A stretch of 52,835 nucleotides of DNA, from the IMG/VR virus record IMGVR_UViG_3300000101_000019, positions 1 to 52,835 of that record; one strand, written 5' to 3'. This DNA is from a virus. A program made the position numbers and the translations under genes. A model generated the notes under the pieces. It was not told the origin of the DNA and ran no database searches. It saw nothing but the letters and a program-made list of their open reading frames with translations. Below, in pieces: positions 41,209 through 48,550 of the stretch (position 1 is its first letter; every line of letters starts with the position of its first letter).

Positions 41209-42312
41209 TTAAACATTTCGCTTACCGTCCCAGATATGGTATACAACCGGGAACCTAGGTATCCCATCACTTGTTAAGTTTTGAAACCTAACTGTTGCTT
41301 CACTATTTGGCTCAAGTTCCTTGCTCATTAGTTTCAACAAGTATTCTTGATTGCCTTTAATACCACTGTTAAACTCTTTGCCGTCTTTGTTTCTTAGAGT
41401 TAAGGATTTAATATAACCAGTGTAGTTACCCTGGCCTTCGTTTAAAGAAACAATTGTAAACTCTTCATCAACAAACTCTTTTCGCTTCAGCAAGTTCTTA
41501 GAACGCTTATCTTCGTATAATGAATTACCTTTACGCAACATCTGACCTTCTTGGCCGTCAGCCAAGTAACCAGCATATAATTCATCCATTTGCTCTTGGT
41601 TGGTTACCTTAACAGTTGGAGTTACAACTAATCTTGTATCATTGAACCTACCCATTTGCCGCTTGATTACTTCTAACCGTTTTACAAATGGAATAGTGTC
41701 AGACACAATATCATATATCCAATACTCTAAATTTTCAGCACTCTCAACTAAGTTTTCAGCAGTTGGCTTGGACTTTTTAGCAAGTGATATTAACTTTTCA
41801 AAGTCATCTCTTAGGTGTGATGCATATAGTTCGCCATCAAAAATTAAACCAGGGTCAAGCTCAAAGTGTTTCTTTAATGCTTCCATGATGTGTGGCGCAC
41901 TAACGATTGGCTTGCCACCACGAGAGAACATACCGTCTTTGCTAACCAAACACCGCATGCCATCTAATTTAGGCTGGCTATATGTGTCTTCAAAATCTAT
42001 AGGATAAGCACCATACTTATGGGCTAACATAGCCTTAACAAACTTACTTGCGCCTATGTTCTTTATGTCACGATGGTAATGTTTCTCTAACTGTTTGGTA
42101 AACTTTGCGGTTGCTTCTGCTATCGCTTGCTCTTCGTCAGACGTTTCATTTGCTTTGCCAGTATTCTTGCCAAAGCATTCTGTCCAACTAGCAGTAGTTA
42201 ATTTACCACCAACCTGACCAGAGATTGAACGTAATTTATTACCCTCAACTTCAATGGTCCATTGTTGCGTAGCACCAGTAGCAGTCTTTTTATAAATCGT
42301 ATCAAACATCAT
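41209..42312 (-). CDS. 30: ATP-dependent DNA ligase with WGR-like N-terminus
   Basis: A 367-residue protein. The N-terminal 70 residues (NKLRSISGQVGGKL; GKNTGKANETSDEEQA) resemble a WGR-like DNA-binding domain. The ligase core has motif I QPKLDGMR with the adenylated Lys115, motif III FDGELYA (about 157-163), motif IV EGQMLRKG (about 252-259) and motif V IKSLTLRN (about 299-306). The C-terminal OB-fold ends RFPVVYHIWDGKR. It seals nicks during phage replication and recombination. It is shorter than T4 gp30 (487 aa), so the symbol is by function. Its start overlaps the upstream stop (ATGA). Confidence 0.9.
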   Translation of the reverse strand: MMFDTIYKKTATGATQQWTIEVEGNKLRSISGQVGGKLTTASWTECFGKNTGKANETSDEEQAIAEATAKFTKQLEKHYHRDIKNIGASKFVKAMLAHKYGAYPIDFEDTYSQPKLDGMRCLVSKDGMFSRGGKPIVSAPHIMEALKKHFELDPGLIFDGELYASHLRDDFEKLISLAKKSKPTAENLVESAENLEYWIYDIVSDTIPFVKRLEVIKRQMGRFNDTRLVVTPTVKVTNQEQMDELYAGYLADGQEGQMLRKGNSLYEDKRSKNLLKRKEFVDEEFTIVSLNEGQGNYTGYIKSLTLRNKDGKEFNSGIKGNQEYLLKLMSKELEPNSEATVRFQNLTSDGIPRFPVVYHIWDGKRNV

Positions 42313-42653
42313 GTAGTATACTTTTCACCAGTAAACAGGTTAACCATATCAACACCGGGACCCATAGCGGCCTGAGCTTCAAAACGCTCTTCAGCAATTT
42401 GCTCTGGAGTACGTGCTGCTTGAGCCTGTCTATAAATTTCCATGTTCTGTTTTACGCTGATTGAACGAGCAACTTTTGTAGCTTCTACATGTTGCTCAGT
42501 AACCAAACCAGCTTCAAGCAATTCTTTCATGGCATCCGCCATCAAAGGACGGTGCTCATACCCACCATCAAAACCTTCTGCAAACTCCCAACCACATACA
42601 AAGTCTTTGACAACAACTTCACCGTCTTGGAATTGCTCAATAATATAAGTCAT
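42309..42653 (-). CDS. Hypothetical protein coupled to DNA ligase
   Basis: A 114-residue acidic protein. It starts MTYIIEQFQDGEVVVKDF and has a helical middle (MADAMKELLEAGLVTEQHVE, about 38-57), an Ala/Gln/Glu-rich segment and VDMVNLFTGEKYTT at the end. No family recognised. Its stop overlaps the ligase start by four bases, so expression is coupled. It is the first gene after copy A of the repeated early promoter, with AAAGGA in the leader as its ribosome binding site. Confidence 0.62.
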   Translation of the reverse strand: MTYIIEQFQDGEVVVKDFVCGWEFAEGFDGGYEHRPLMADAMKELLEAGLVTEQHVEATKVARSISVKQNMEIYRQAQAARTPEQIAEERFEAQAAMGPGVDMVNLFTGEKYTT

Positions 42654-42713
42654 TTGTTGGTCCTTTGTGTTGTTTAACTATACATATAATAACACAGATC
42701 TAAGTCTGGTCAA
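42654..42713 (-). promoter_or_regulatory. Early promoter-leader module, copy A (reverse strand)
   Basis: On the reverse strand TTGACC (42713-42708) and TATTAT (42691-42686) are 16 bases apart, with TGT before the -10 (extended -10). The leader continues ATGTATAGTTAAACAACAC and ends with AAAGGACCAA before the ATG at 42653. It is nearly the same as copy D in the -10 to leader part, and they face away from each other. Confidence 0.72.
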
Positions 42714-42719
42714 CCAATT

Positions 42720-42842
42720 CTAAGAAAAAACATACCAAAAAATTGCAGAAACAGCAATTATATCAGCACAAATACTCCATACAATGTATGCTTTAAATGC
42801 CCATGGCGCCATGGACTTTACTAGGTTCTGGGTCTTCAGCAT
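42720..42842 (-). CDS. Tiny single-span membrane protein (40 aa)
   Basis: A 40-residue frame with GAGGGG seven bases before its ATG at 42842. A hydrophobic segment (IVWSICADIIAVSAIFWYVF, about 20-39) occupies the second half, with a basic N-terminus (MLKTQNLVKSM) that would stay inside. It sits between the divergent promoters A and D. Function unknown; the hydrophobic profile and ribosome binding site are the only support. Confidence 0.45.
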   Translation of the reverse strand: MLKTQNLVKSMAPWAFKAYIVWSICADIIAVSAIFWYVFS

Positions 42843-42914
42843 CGCAAGACCCCTCTAAAGTTTGTAAAAAAATCATAATTTATGCCTTTTTTTGTTGATA
42901 TTTATCCTTTCTGG

Positions 42915-42942
42915 TTGACCATAGATAAATTTGTGTTACTCT
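42915..42942 (+). promoter_or_regulatory. Early promoter-leader module, copy D
   Basis: TTGACC (42915-42920), 16 bases, then TACTCT (42937-42942), with TGT just before it. The downstream ATGTATAGTTAAACAACAC matches copy A. The -10 is weaker than in the other copies. The gene it serves starts at 42974 with GGAG upstream. Confidence 0.6.
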
Positions 42943-42973
42943 ATGTATAGTTAAACAACACGGAGCGAAAAGC

Positions 42974-43267
42974 ATGGCATTTGCGGCAGAAACAACTTAC
43001 TTTGACAAGGGCGATTCCAGCATAATCGGGTCATTTTTTGAGAAAGACCACGGACATTTGTTTGAGTTTAGCGAAAACCGTGAAGAGTGGAACACAGACT
43101 ATCCACATAAAGTTTGGGTAACAACACCTTGGCACATGGATTGTGGATGGCGTTTTGCCAAAGTGTTAAAGACTGTTGTATATGTTCTTACTAATGATGA
43201 GGACGGCAACGATGTCGTTGAGAAATGGGATATTAAAAACCAGAAAGAATATTCCAGAAACGGTTGA
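42974..43267 (+). CDS. Small hypothetical early protein (97 aa)
   Basis: A 97-residue acidic protein rich in aromatic residues, e.g. FFEKDHGHLFEFSENREEW (about 22-40) and WVTTPWHMDCGWRFAKVLKT (about 47-66). No family recognised. Its stop overlaps the -35 of promoter copy B. T4-type phages carry many such small early genes that retarget host functions; the position under an early-type promoter suggests similar use. Confidence 0.62.
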   Translation: MAFAAETTYFDKGDSSIIGSFFEKDHGHLFEFSENREEWNTDYPHKVWVTTPWHMDCGWRFAKVLKTVVYVLTNDEDGNDVVEKWDIKNQKEYSRNG

Positions 43268-43291
43268 CGTTTGCTGTACCTGTGTTATTAT
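43264..43291 (+). promoter_or_regulatory. Early promoter-leader module, copy B
   Basis: TTGACG (43264-43269), 16 bases, TATTAT (43286-43291) with an extended -10 TGT. It begins a 50-base stretch (43278-43327) identical to copy C. Confidence 0.75.
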
Positions 43292-43330
43292 ATGTATAGT
43301 TAGAGAAAACGAAACAAAGGACCAAATGAA

Positions 43331-43567
43331 ATGACGCATACAAATAAAGTAGAAATTGGAACAAACTTAACTGGTAACTGGGGCGGATATATGCCGTTAT
43401 CGTTGGGCGTAGTTACTGCTATTAATGGCGATACATGTACTGTTAAATGGGACGACATGGGCGATGCAAAGTATGAGATTTCAGAGTTAAAGTCCGCTTT
43501 GTTAACTGCTGACGAAGTTAACAGCAGTACTTACCACCGCACTATTGGTGTTTGGATTGAAGATTAA
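43331..43567 (+). CDS. Small hypothetical early protein (78 aa)
   Basis: A 78-residue protein. The pattern VEIGTNLTGNWGGYMPLSLG, VVTAINGDTCTVKWDDMGDA (about 28-47) and KYEISELKSA looks like a small SH3-like beta barrel, with a T-x-x-W/K-W-D-D strand typical of such folds. No family recognised with certainty. AAAGGA is eight bases before the ATG; a short ATG-AAA-TGA at 43326 precedes it and would stop at once. Confidence 0.6.
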   Translation: MTHTNKVEIGTNLTGNWGGYMPLSLGVVTAINGDTCTVKWDDMGDAKYEISELKSALLTADEVNSSTYHRTIGVWIED

Positions 43568-43579
43568 TTTAAAAAATGG

Positions 43580-43607
43580 TTGACTAATACTCGACCTGTG
43601 TTATTAT
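43580..43607 (+). promoter_or_regulatory. Early promoter-leader module, copy C
   Basis: TTGACT (43580-43585), 16 bases, TATTAT (43602-43607), extended -10 TGT, followed by the same leader as copy B. The gene starts at 43647. Confidence 0.75.
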
Positions 43608-43646
43608 ATGTATAGTTAGAGAAAACGAAACAAAGGACCAAATAAG

Positions 43647-43895
43647 ATGATTAATTATGTAGATGCTCAAGACGGTGGAATTAAAATGTTTTACGGCGAA
43701 GGTCGTGGAAGCAAAGGCCAATTTAAAGACTTTGTTTTTGGTACAACTCCTGAAGAACTTGCCAAGCACATGACAGAGATTGGTCTCGCAGAAACAGTTA
43801 TGGGTGGTAGCAGCATGGACTTCGCTAGCGAAGAAGGTTTTGATACTGATGATGGTGCTCAGCTTCTTCTTAAACGTGCATTTGAGTTAATATAA
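43647..43895 (+). CDS. Small hypothetical early protein (82 aa)
   Basis: An 82-residue protein. MINYVDAQDGGIKMFYGEGR starts a beta-rich N-terminus, TTPEELAKHMTEIGLAETVM (about 32-51) is helical, and the C-terminus is acidic (EEGFDTDDGAQLLLKRAFEL). No family recognised. The stop overlaps the next ATG (TAATG), so it forms a three-gene coupled unit with the next two genes. Confidence 0.6.
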   Translation: MINYVDAQDGGIKMFYGEGRGSKGQFKDFVFGTTPEELAKHMTEIGLAETVMGGSSMDFASEEGFDTDDGAQLLLKRAFELI

Positions 43896-44068
43896 TGATC
43901 AGGTATGAAGTTAAGACTCCACATAAGTCCTTTGTAGGCTGTGAGAGCACCATTGAAGAAGCAACCGATTATATTGCTTCCCTGGTAGATGCTGGTGTTG
44001 AAATTCTTAAAGTAGAGTATTTTGACCGTGATGAACGAGTTGATGCTATAAGGAAAGGTTTAGTTTAA
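43895..44068 (+). CDS. Small hypothetical early protein (57 aa)
   Basis: A 57-residue frame coupled at both ends by TAATG junctions. IRYEVKTPHKSFVGCESTIE (about 2-21) and EATDYIASLVDAGVEILKVEY (two pieces, about 22-42) give a small alpha/beta protein ending DAIRKGLV. It resembles a short antiparallel strand-helix fold with no catalytic residues. Unknown function. Confidence 0.62.
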   Translation: MIRYEVKTPHKSFVGCESTIEEATDYIASLVDAGVEILKVEYFDRDERVDAIRKGLV

Positions 44069-44337
44069 TGACGATGTTATTTCAGTGCTTTGGACGAAAT
44101 CGTGAGACTGGAGAGATGTTAGAAAATCCAGTTTATGTTAACGCTACATCAGTTGATCATGCATTTGATATACTTGATGAAATGCTTGGTCATGCGGTGC
44201 AATGGAAATCAGTTCACGTCGAAGGTGATTGGATAACATGGAACGACGTTAAACCGCCCCATCAACGCTGGGACGCTATGATGGACGCAATGTCAGACAG
44301 AAAAAAAGGTTTGAATCCAAACTTGATGGGAAAATAG
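44068..44337 (+). CDS. Small hypothetical early protein (89 aa)
   Basis: An 89-residue protein. FQCFGRNRETGEMLENPVYV (about 5-24) and SVDHAFDILDEMLGHAVQWK (about 29-48) are followed by VEGDWITWNDVKPPHQRWDA (about 52-71). No family recognised. Its TAG stop (44335-44337) is included in the left arm of the inverted repeat downstream, so RNA folding there could affect translation termination or message stability. Confidence 0.6.
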   Translation: MTMLFQCFGRNRETGEMLENPVYVNATSVDHAFDILDEMLGHAVQWKSVHVEGDWITWNDVKPPHQRWDAMMDAMSDRKKGLNPNLMGK

Positions 44338-44489
44338 TTGTTTAGTATGCAACCGTGTAGGAGATTAATAGAAGACGTGCTCACTTGATCGTTGACTATT
44401 ATATTAAGCAAGGCACTTGGCCCAGATGGCTTTAATCTTATATTGTTAACTAACAAATGCCGGTTGGTGCGGTTGCATTCTAAACAACT
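44336..44489 (+). ncRNA. Candidate structured RNA bounded by a 20-base inverted repeat
   Basis: The left arm at 44336-44355 and the right arm at 44470-44489 are complementary at 19 of 20 positions. They would close a 114-base interior. The interior has a second complementary pair (GATTAA at 44363-44368 with TTAATC at 44432-44437) and a duplicate CGGTTG (44461-44466) that could compete with the right arm. No open reading frame or tRNA consensus is visible inside. It may be a noncoding RNA, a long-range terminator, or a structure controlling the ATPase gene downstream. The arms are directly visible; the function is unknown. Confidence 0.5.
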
Positions 44490-44506
44490 AAAAGATAAAT
44501 TTTTGA

Positions 44507-44534
44507 TTGACTATATAGCAGAATCTGCTATTAT
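44507..44534 (+). promoter_or_regulatory. Early promoter module, copy E, for the AAA+ gene
   Basis: TTGACT (44507-44512), 16 bases, TATTAT (44529-44534). The leader is longer and differs from copies A-D, with a very strong GGAGGAG ribosome binding site before the ATG at 44575. Confidence 0.72.
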
Positions 44535-44574
44535 GTATGAGTAAGTTAAATTAACGCTTGGAGGAGCAAACAAC

Positions 44575-45627
44575 ATGAACTACGTTCTTATTAAGTCAGG
44601 TACATACCAAAAGTTGCAAGTTGCTGACAAGGTATTCCCTGTAATCAAGGAATTTAAGACTGGCGCCCGTGGATCTTACATCACTGTGGATGGTACTATC
44701 CTTGGTAGCGACTATGCTCGCCCAGTTCGTATTAAATGCACAAAAGCAGACATTGTAGATGTTGAGCAAGATGCATATGATCGTCAACTTTCCGCAGAAG
44801 CAGTTAATAAAGATATTAAGACTGCTGGCGATTTAGACAGCTTTACTACAGAACAAGATGAAAAGCGGATGCAAGAAATTGAAGACCGTTTTGAAATCTT
44901 AAATGAAATGACTGGCGCTCTTAAGAGTGGCGATATCCGTGCAATGATTGTAACGGGCCCTCCAGGTGTTGGCAAGAGTTACGGTGTTACACAGACTCTT
45001 GAAGAGCAAAGCATCTTTGAAGATGTTGCTAGTCACAAACGCAAGTTTGAGGTTGTCAAAGGTGCAATGACTGCACTGGGCTTGTATGCTAAATTGTATG
45101 AGTTTAGCGAAAAAGGCAGCGTACTAGTATTTGACGATTGCGATAGTGTGCTAATGGACGATTTAGCCCTTAACATTCTTAAAGCCGCATTGGACTCAGG
45201 CAAAAAGCGCAAGATCTTTTGGAACGCAGATTCATCTAAGTTACGTAGTGAAGGTATTCCTAATAATTTTGAGTTTAGAGGTACTGCTTGCTTTATTACT
45301 AACATTAAGTTTGAAAACGTACGGAGCCGCCGTTTGCAGGATCACTTAGAAGCTCTGCAATCACGTTGCCATTATCTGGATCTTACACTGGATACGATGC
45401 GTGACAAGTATCTTCGCATTAAACAGATTGCACGTACTGGTAAATTATTTGGTTCTGACTACGGATTTACTCCAGAGCAAGAGCAAGAAGTCCTGGACTT
45501 CATGTTTGAGAATCGTAACAAGCTCCGTGAAATGAGCCTGCGTATGGCCCTTAAAGTTGCAGATCTCAAGAAGATCTCAGACAAGTGGCGTGTACTTGCA
45601 GAATCAACTTGCATGAAACGAGCATAA
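44575..45627 (+). CDS. AAA+ family ATPase
   Basis: A 350-residue protein. Walker A is GPPGVGKS (128-135), Walker B VLVFDDCDSVL (about 182-192), and a sensor-like CFITNIKFENVRSRRL region (about 239-254) contains an Arg pair. The N-terminal 60 residues form a separate beta-rich part, and a DEKRMQEIEDRF helix precedes the ATPase. The C-terminal part is helical. It is more like a DnaA/Cdc48-type AAA+ protein than the clamp loader. It may remodel a replication or host complex. The strong ribosome binding site predicts high expression. Confidence 0.78.
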   Translation: MNYVLIKSGTYQKLQVADKVFPVIKEFKTGARGSYITVDGTILGSDYARPVRIKCTKADIVDVEQDAYDRQLSAEAVNKDIKTAGDLDSFTTEQDEKRMQEIEDRFEILNEMTGALKSGDIRAMIVTGPPGVGKSYGVTQTLEEQSIFEDVASHKRKFEVVKGAMTALGLYAKLYEFSEKGSVLVFDDCDSVLMDDLALNILKAALDSGKKRKIFWNADSSKLRSEGIPNNFEFRGTACFITNIKFENVRSRRLQDHLEALQSRCHYLDLTLDTMRDKYLRIKQIARTGKLFGSDYGFTPEQEQEVLDFMFENRNKLREMSLRMALKVADLKKISDKWRVLAESTCMKRA

Positions 45628-45637
45628 AGATACGTTA

Positions 45638-45678
45638 GCTGTACCACTTGCTCCTCCTCCTCTCCTCCAAGGTACAGC
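45638..45678 (+). other. Hairpin with pyrimidine-rich loop
   Basis: GCTGTACC (45638-45645) and GGTACAGC (45671-45678) form a perfect eight-base stem. The 25-base loop is almost all C and T with repeated CTCC, complementary to Shine-Dalgarno sequences. It lies ten bases after the ATPase stop. Confidence 0.5.
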
Positions 45679-45686
45679 CAAACGCA

Positions 45687-45716
45687 GGCGGTGTGTTTAG
45701 AAATAGACACACCGCC
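45687..45716 (+). terminator. Strong hairpin after the AAA+ gene
   Basis: A 13-base stem (45687-45699 with 45704-45716, one G-U pair) closes a GAAA tetraloop. It is the strongest hairpin in the window. There is no T tract after it, so it may protect the 3' end of the message or need a factor to terminate. Confidence 0.65.
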
Positions 45717-45739
45717 GTCCTTATGTTAGAATATATATA

Positions 45740-46369
45740 ATGAAAAAAGTAGCTCTAGGCGATAGTTTTACATACGGAGAGGAATTAGCTGATAGGAATA
45801 ATGCATATCCAGCATTGCTTGGATATGAAAACTGGGGATTAAAAGGTGCCAGTAATGAATATATCTTTCGTAAGGCTGTTGAACTAGCACCAAAAGCAGA
45901 TAATATGATAATAGCCTGGAGTGACAGCGGGCGTTATGAGCTATACACTAATAAAAAAATAAATATATCTAACAGATACATTCAACATAACGGCATAGTA
46001 CAAGTTAATCCAGGATGGACCCAACTAAGTCCATGGTTTAAAGAATTGTACGGCAACTATAGTGATCAAGAACACCAGTTCTTAAAAACAATATCTTACA
46101 TGGTTGCAATTCAAGACGTACTAATGGTTAATAACGTAGATTATATACAAACATCTAGCTTTGGTAACCAAGATTTATTTGTAAAGTACCAGGACAGTGA
46201 TTTAATTAAGCCCTGGATTGCTAGGCTAGATAAGACTAAGTATATAGACTATCCCCATGGATTAGTAGAATGGGCATACGGAACACCGCAAGGACCAGCT
46301 GGACATCCACTTGAGGAAGGACATCAACAGATTGCAGAACAAATCAGAAAATATCTTACAGATCCCTGA
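45740..46369 (+). CDS. SGNH/GDSL hydrolase-like protein 2
   Basis: A 209-residue protein. KKVALGDSFTYGEEL (about 2-16) has the nucleophile Ser9, YENWGLKGASNEYIFRKA (about 30-47) the Gly/Asn blocks, and GPAGHPLEEGHQQIAEQI (about 187-204) the C-terminal His. A matching nearby Asp is less certain. Family members deacylate or acylate glycans or lipids. It overlaps the radical SAM gene that follows. Compared with SGNH protein 3 (48547) it shares the MIIAWSDSGRYELYT-type block after the second strand (there IVWTEHARYELPY). Confidence 0.65.
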   Translation: MKKVALGDSFTYGEELADRNNAYPALLGYENWGLKGASNEYIFRKAVELAPKADNMIIAWSDSGRYELYTNKKINISNRYIQHNGIVQVNPGWTQLSPWFKELYGNYSDQEHQFLKTISYMVAIQDVLMVNNVDYIQTSSFGNQDLFVKYQDSDLIKPWIARLDKTKYIDYPHGLVEWAYGTPQGPAGHPLEEGHQQIAEQIRKYLTDP

Positions 46370-47507
46370 GTTTAATTCTGAGGCTGAGTGTGAGCAATGG
46401 TTAAAAGACAATCCTTACTACTGCGCCAAGCCATTTTACAGTAGAGAGCTTACACAAACCAATGAATCTATTTGGTGTTGTCACTGGGGTAGTCCTTTTA
46501 AGACAATAGATGAACTTAACAGTTACGATAAAACTGTTTTTAAAAAAGATCAGCCTATATCAGATTGCAGTTATTGTTATAAGATTGAAGAGTCTGGAAC
46601 TACTAGTGAAAGATTTACGGACAGTTTATATGCACTGGTACATCAACGAGATTGGCTTGACAACACAGACGTTAAAAGTTTAAAACTCAGGTTAGATAAT
46701 GTATGTAACGTATCTTGTCAAATGTGTAATGCAAACAATAGCTCGTTGTATGATAAAGTAACAGGCGGTAATGTAGGCATCATTGGATTAAATGATCAAA
46801 TTTGGAAAGCAACTTTAGAAGACTTAAAATCAGCAGATATATTATCATTACTAGGCGGTGAAACTTTCCTCTCGCCTAAAACAGAAATTATTTTAAATGC
46901 AGAGCATAGTCTTAAACAAGTTCAGTTTCAAACAAATTGCACTGTTTATAAAAAAAATATTCTAGATTACCTTAACAGAGTACCCAGTGTAGATTTTGGT
47001 TTAAGCATTGATGGTGTAGGAGTAGTTAACGAGTACACTAGATGGCCCAGTAAGTGGGATAAAATTAAACGTAACGTAGAACGATTCTTCCAGTACAATT
47101 TTAACTTTATAGGTTCTCCGGTAGTAAACATTTATACTGCCCTATATTTAGATGAACTAGTAGAGTTTTACTATCCATATATGAAAGATGGTGTGGACAT
47201 TATTATTACTCCGTATTTTTGTATAGAGCCTGAGTGGATGGATATGAGTATCTTACCTGCAAATGCATTAAATGCAATTGAACAGAGATCCATTAAGTTG
47301 TTGGATCATCCAGTTATAACTGAATTTCCATTACAAACAACAGGATTGGTGGAAAGTTTAAATAGTATTATTAACGTTTGTCAAAACTCATTGCCTAATC
47401 CTGACACCTGGGATGAGTTTGTAGTTAATAATGCTATGTGGGATAAAATCCAAGATACTAGTTTTAAAGATAGTTTACCAGAGTTATATAGTTTAATATA
47501 CGCATGA
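46332..47507 (+). CDS. Radical SAM protein (twitch/SPASM type) 1
   Basis: A protein of about 391 residues. I place the start at the TTG at 46332, which has AGGAAGGA about nine bases upstream; a TTG at 46311 would extend it by seven residues. The iron-sulfur motif DNVCNVSCQMCNANNSS gives C-x3-C-x2-C near residue 130, followed by LSLLGGETFLSPK and a FGLSIDGVG barrel strand. The N-terminal 100 residues contain several Cys (YYCAKPF, IWCCHWG, DCSYCYK). Its length and N-terminal Cys region differ from the rSAM at 29859. The stop overlaps the next start by four bases. Confidence 0.72.
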   Translation: MQNKSENILQIPEFNSEAECEQWLKDNPYYCAKPFYSRELTQTNESIWCCHWGSPFKTIDELNSYDKTVFKKDQPISDCSYCYKIEESGTTSERFTDSLYALVHQRDWLDNTDVKSLKLRLDNVCNVSCQMCNANNSSLYDKVTGGNVGIIGLNDQIWKATLEDLKSADILSLLGGETFLSPKTEIILNAEHSLKQVQFQTNCTVYKKNILDYLNRVPSVDFGLSIDGVGVVNEYTRWPSKWDKIKRNVERFFQYNFNFIGSPVVNIYTALYLDELVEFYYPYMKDGVDIIITPYFCIEPEWMDMSILPANALNAIEQRSIKLLDHPVITEFPLQTTGLVESLNSIINVCQNSLPNPDTWDEFVVNNAMWDKIQDTSFKDSLPELYSLIYA

Positions 47508-48550
47508 AATTTTTAAACATACCAGATATTCAGCAAGTAAACGTAGAGATATCTAGTCATTGCAATGCCGCTTGTCCATTATGCACTCGTAATTATAACG
47601 GGTACGGAGTAAGAGATAACTTTCCTTTACGAGATATGACACCAGCTGAATTTAAACATTTGTTAGATCCAGTGTTACCTAACTCAAACATTCTTATACA
47701 TTTTTGCGGAACGTATGGTGACCCTGCAGCTAATAAACACTGTCTAGACATATTAGAGTATGCATACTCAAGAAATCCAAAACTAAGACTAATGTTGAGC
47801 AGTAATGCTAGTATGAAAACACCAGCATGGTGGGCAAAATTTGGTAAGTTTCCAGATCTTAAAATTGAGTTTGCACTAGACGGACTTGCAGATACTCACA
47901 GCATTTATAGGCAGAATACAGATTGGCACAAGGTCATTGAAAACGCTACGGCATTTATTGAAGCAGGCGGGTATGCTATATGGCAGTTTATATCATTTGA
48001 ACATAATAAACATCAACTTGAAGAATGTAAGATTCTTTCTAAAAAACTAGGGTTCTCTGAGTTTAAAAGTTTTGACGATAACAGAGCAAATGCCCTAGCT
48101 TTTACTCCTGACGGAACACCGTTTGTGCTGGGAGATCAACCTCAAAATATTATTACAGCTAACGAGTTTGTAGCTCAAGAAAAGTATCTACAAAAACAGT
48201 ATGAACTAAACTATCAGTTTCAGCAGGAGCGTGGCCTTAAGGTAGACAGCATTGACTGTTATAGCCAAAAAGGAAATATCTATGTTGCTGTTAATGGTGA
48301 TATATGGCCTTGTTGCTGGTTGGGTGGTACATTTCCTATGACCAGTGACAGTGACAACGGATGGCAACTTAAAAAACTTCCCCTTGTGCTTAATGGTTTA
48401 GAAAATAGTTTAGAAGAAGTTATTGCTAGTTGGAATTATATCAGTGACACCTGGAATACTGAAGAGCCATTAAGCACCTGTGTTAAGATGTGTGGAAAAT
48501 GTAATACTTACTCTGGCATGCAACCTGTTGGAGTTAGGTCAATATTATGA
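47504..48550 (+). CDS. Radical SAM protein with SPASM domain 2
   Basis: A 348-residue protein. The iron-sulfur motif is C-x3-C-x2-C at Cys20, Cys24 and Cys27 (SSHCNAACPLCTRN). LIHFCGTYGDPAAN (about 64-77) is the glycine-rich motif; FALDGLADTHSIYRQNT (about 124-140) is a barrel strand with the polar residues usual for substrate contact. The C-terminal SPASM region has IDCYSQKGNIYVAVNGDIW (about 247-265), CCWLGG (267-272) and VKMCGKCNTYSG (about 328-339). SPASM enzymes typically modify peptides. No precursor peptide gene is obvious next to it. Stops and starts overlap on both sides. Confidence 0.75.
   Translation: MKFLNIPDIQQVNVEISSHCNAACPLCTRNYNGYGVRDNFPLRDMTPAEFKHLLDPVLPNSNILIHFCGTYGDPAANKHCLDILEYAYSRNPKLRLMLSSNASMKTPAWWAKFGKFPDLKIEFALDGLADTHSIYRQNTDWHKVIENATAFIEAGGYAIWQFISFEHNKHQLEECKILSKKLGFSEFKSFDDNRANALAFTPDGTPFVLGDQPQNIITANEFVAQEKYLQKQYELNYQFQQERGLKVDSIDCYSQKGNIYVAVNGDIWPCCWLGGTFPMTSDSDNGWQLKKLPLVLNGLENSLEEVIASWNYISDTWNTEEPLSTCVKMCGKCNTYSGMQPVGVRSIL

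Larger units (their letters stand above)
43278..43643 (+). repeat. Two identical 50-base direct repeats (43278-43327 and 43594-43643)
   Basis: The sequence from ACCTGTGT through GGACCAAAT is identical in both copies. It spans the -10, the whole untranslated leader and the AAAGGA ribosome binding site, but not the -35. Each copy lies directly before a different small gene (43331 and 43647), so the repeat is a duplicated control module. Confidence 0.9.

Noticed and set aside
43278-43643. Direct repeats as a CRISPR-like array
   Set aside because: There are only two copies, separated by a protein-coding gene, and they coincide exactly with promoter and leader elements.
44336-44489. tRNA or tmRNA gene
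   Set aside because: The closing stem is far longer than an acceptor stem and no T-loop or anticodon arm consensus was found inside.
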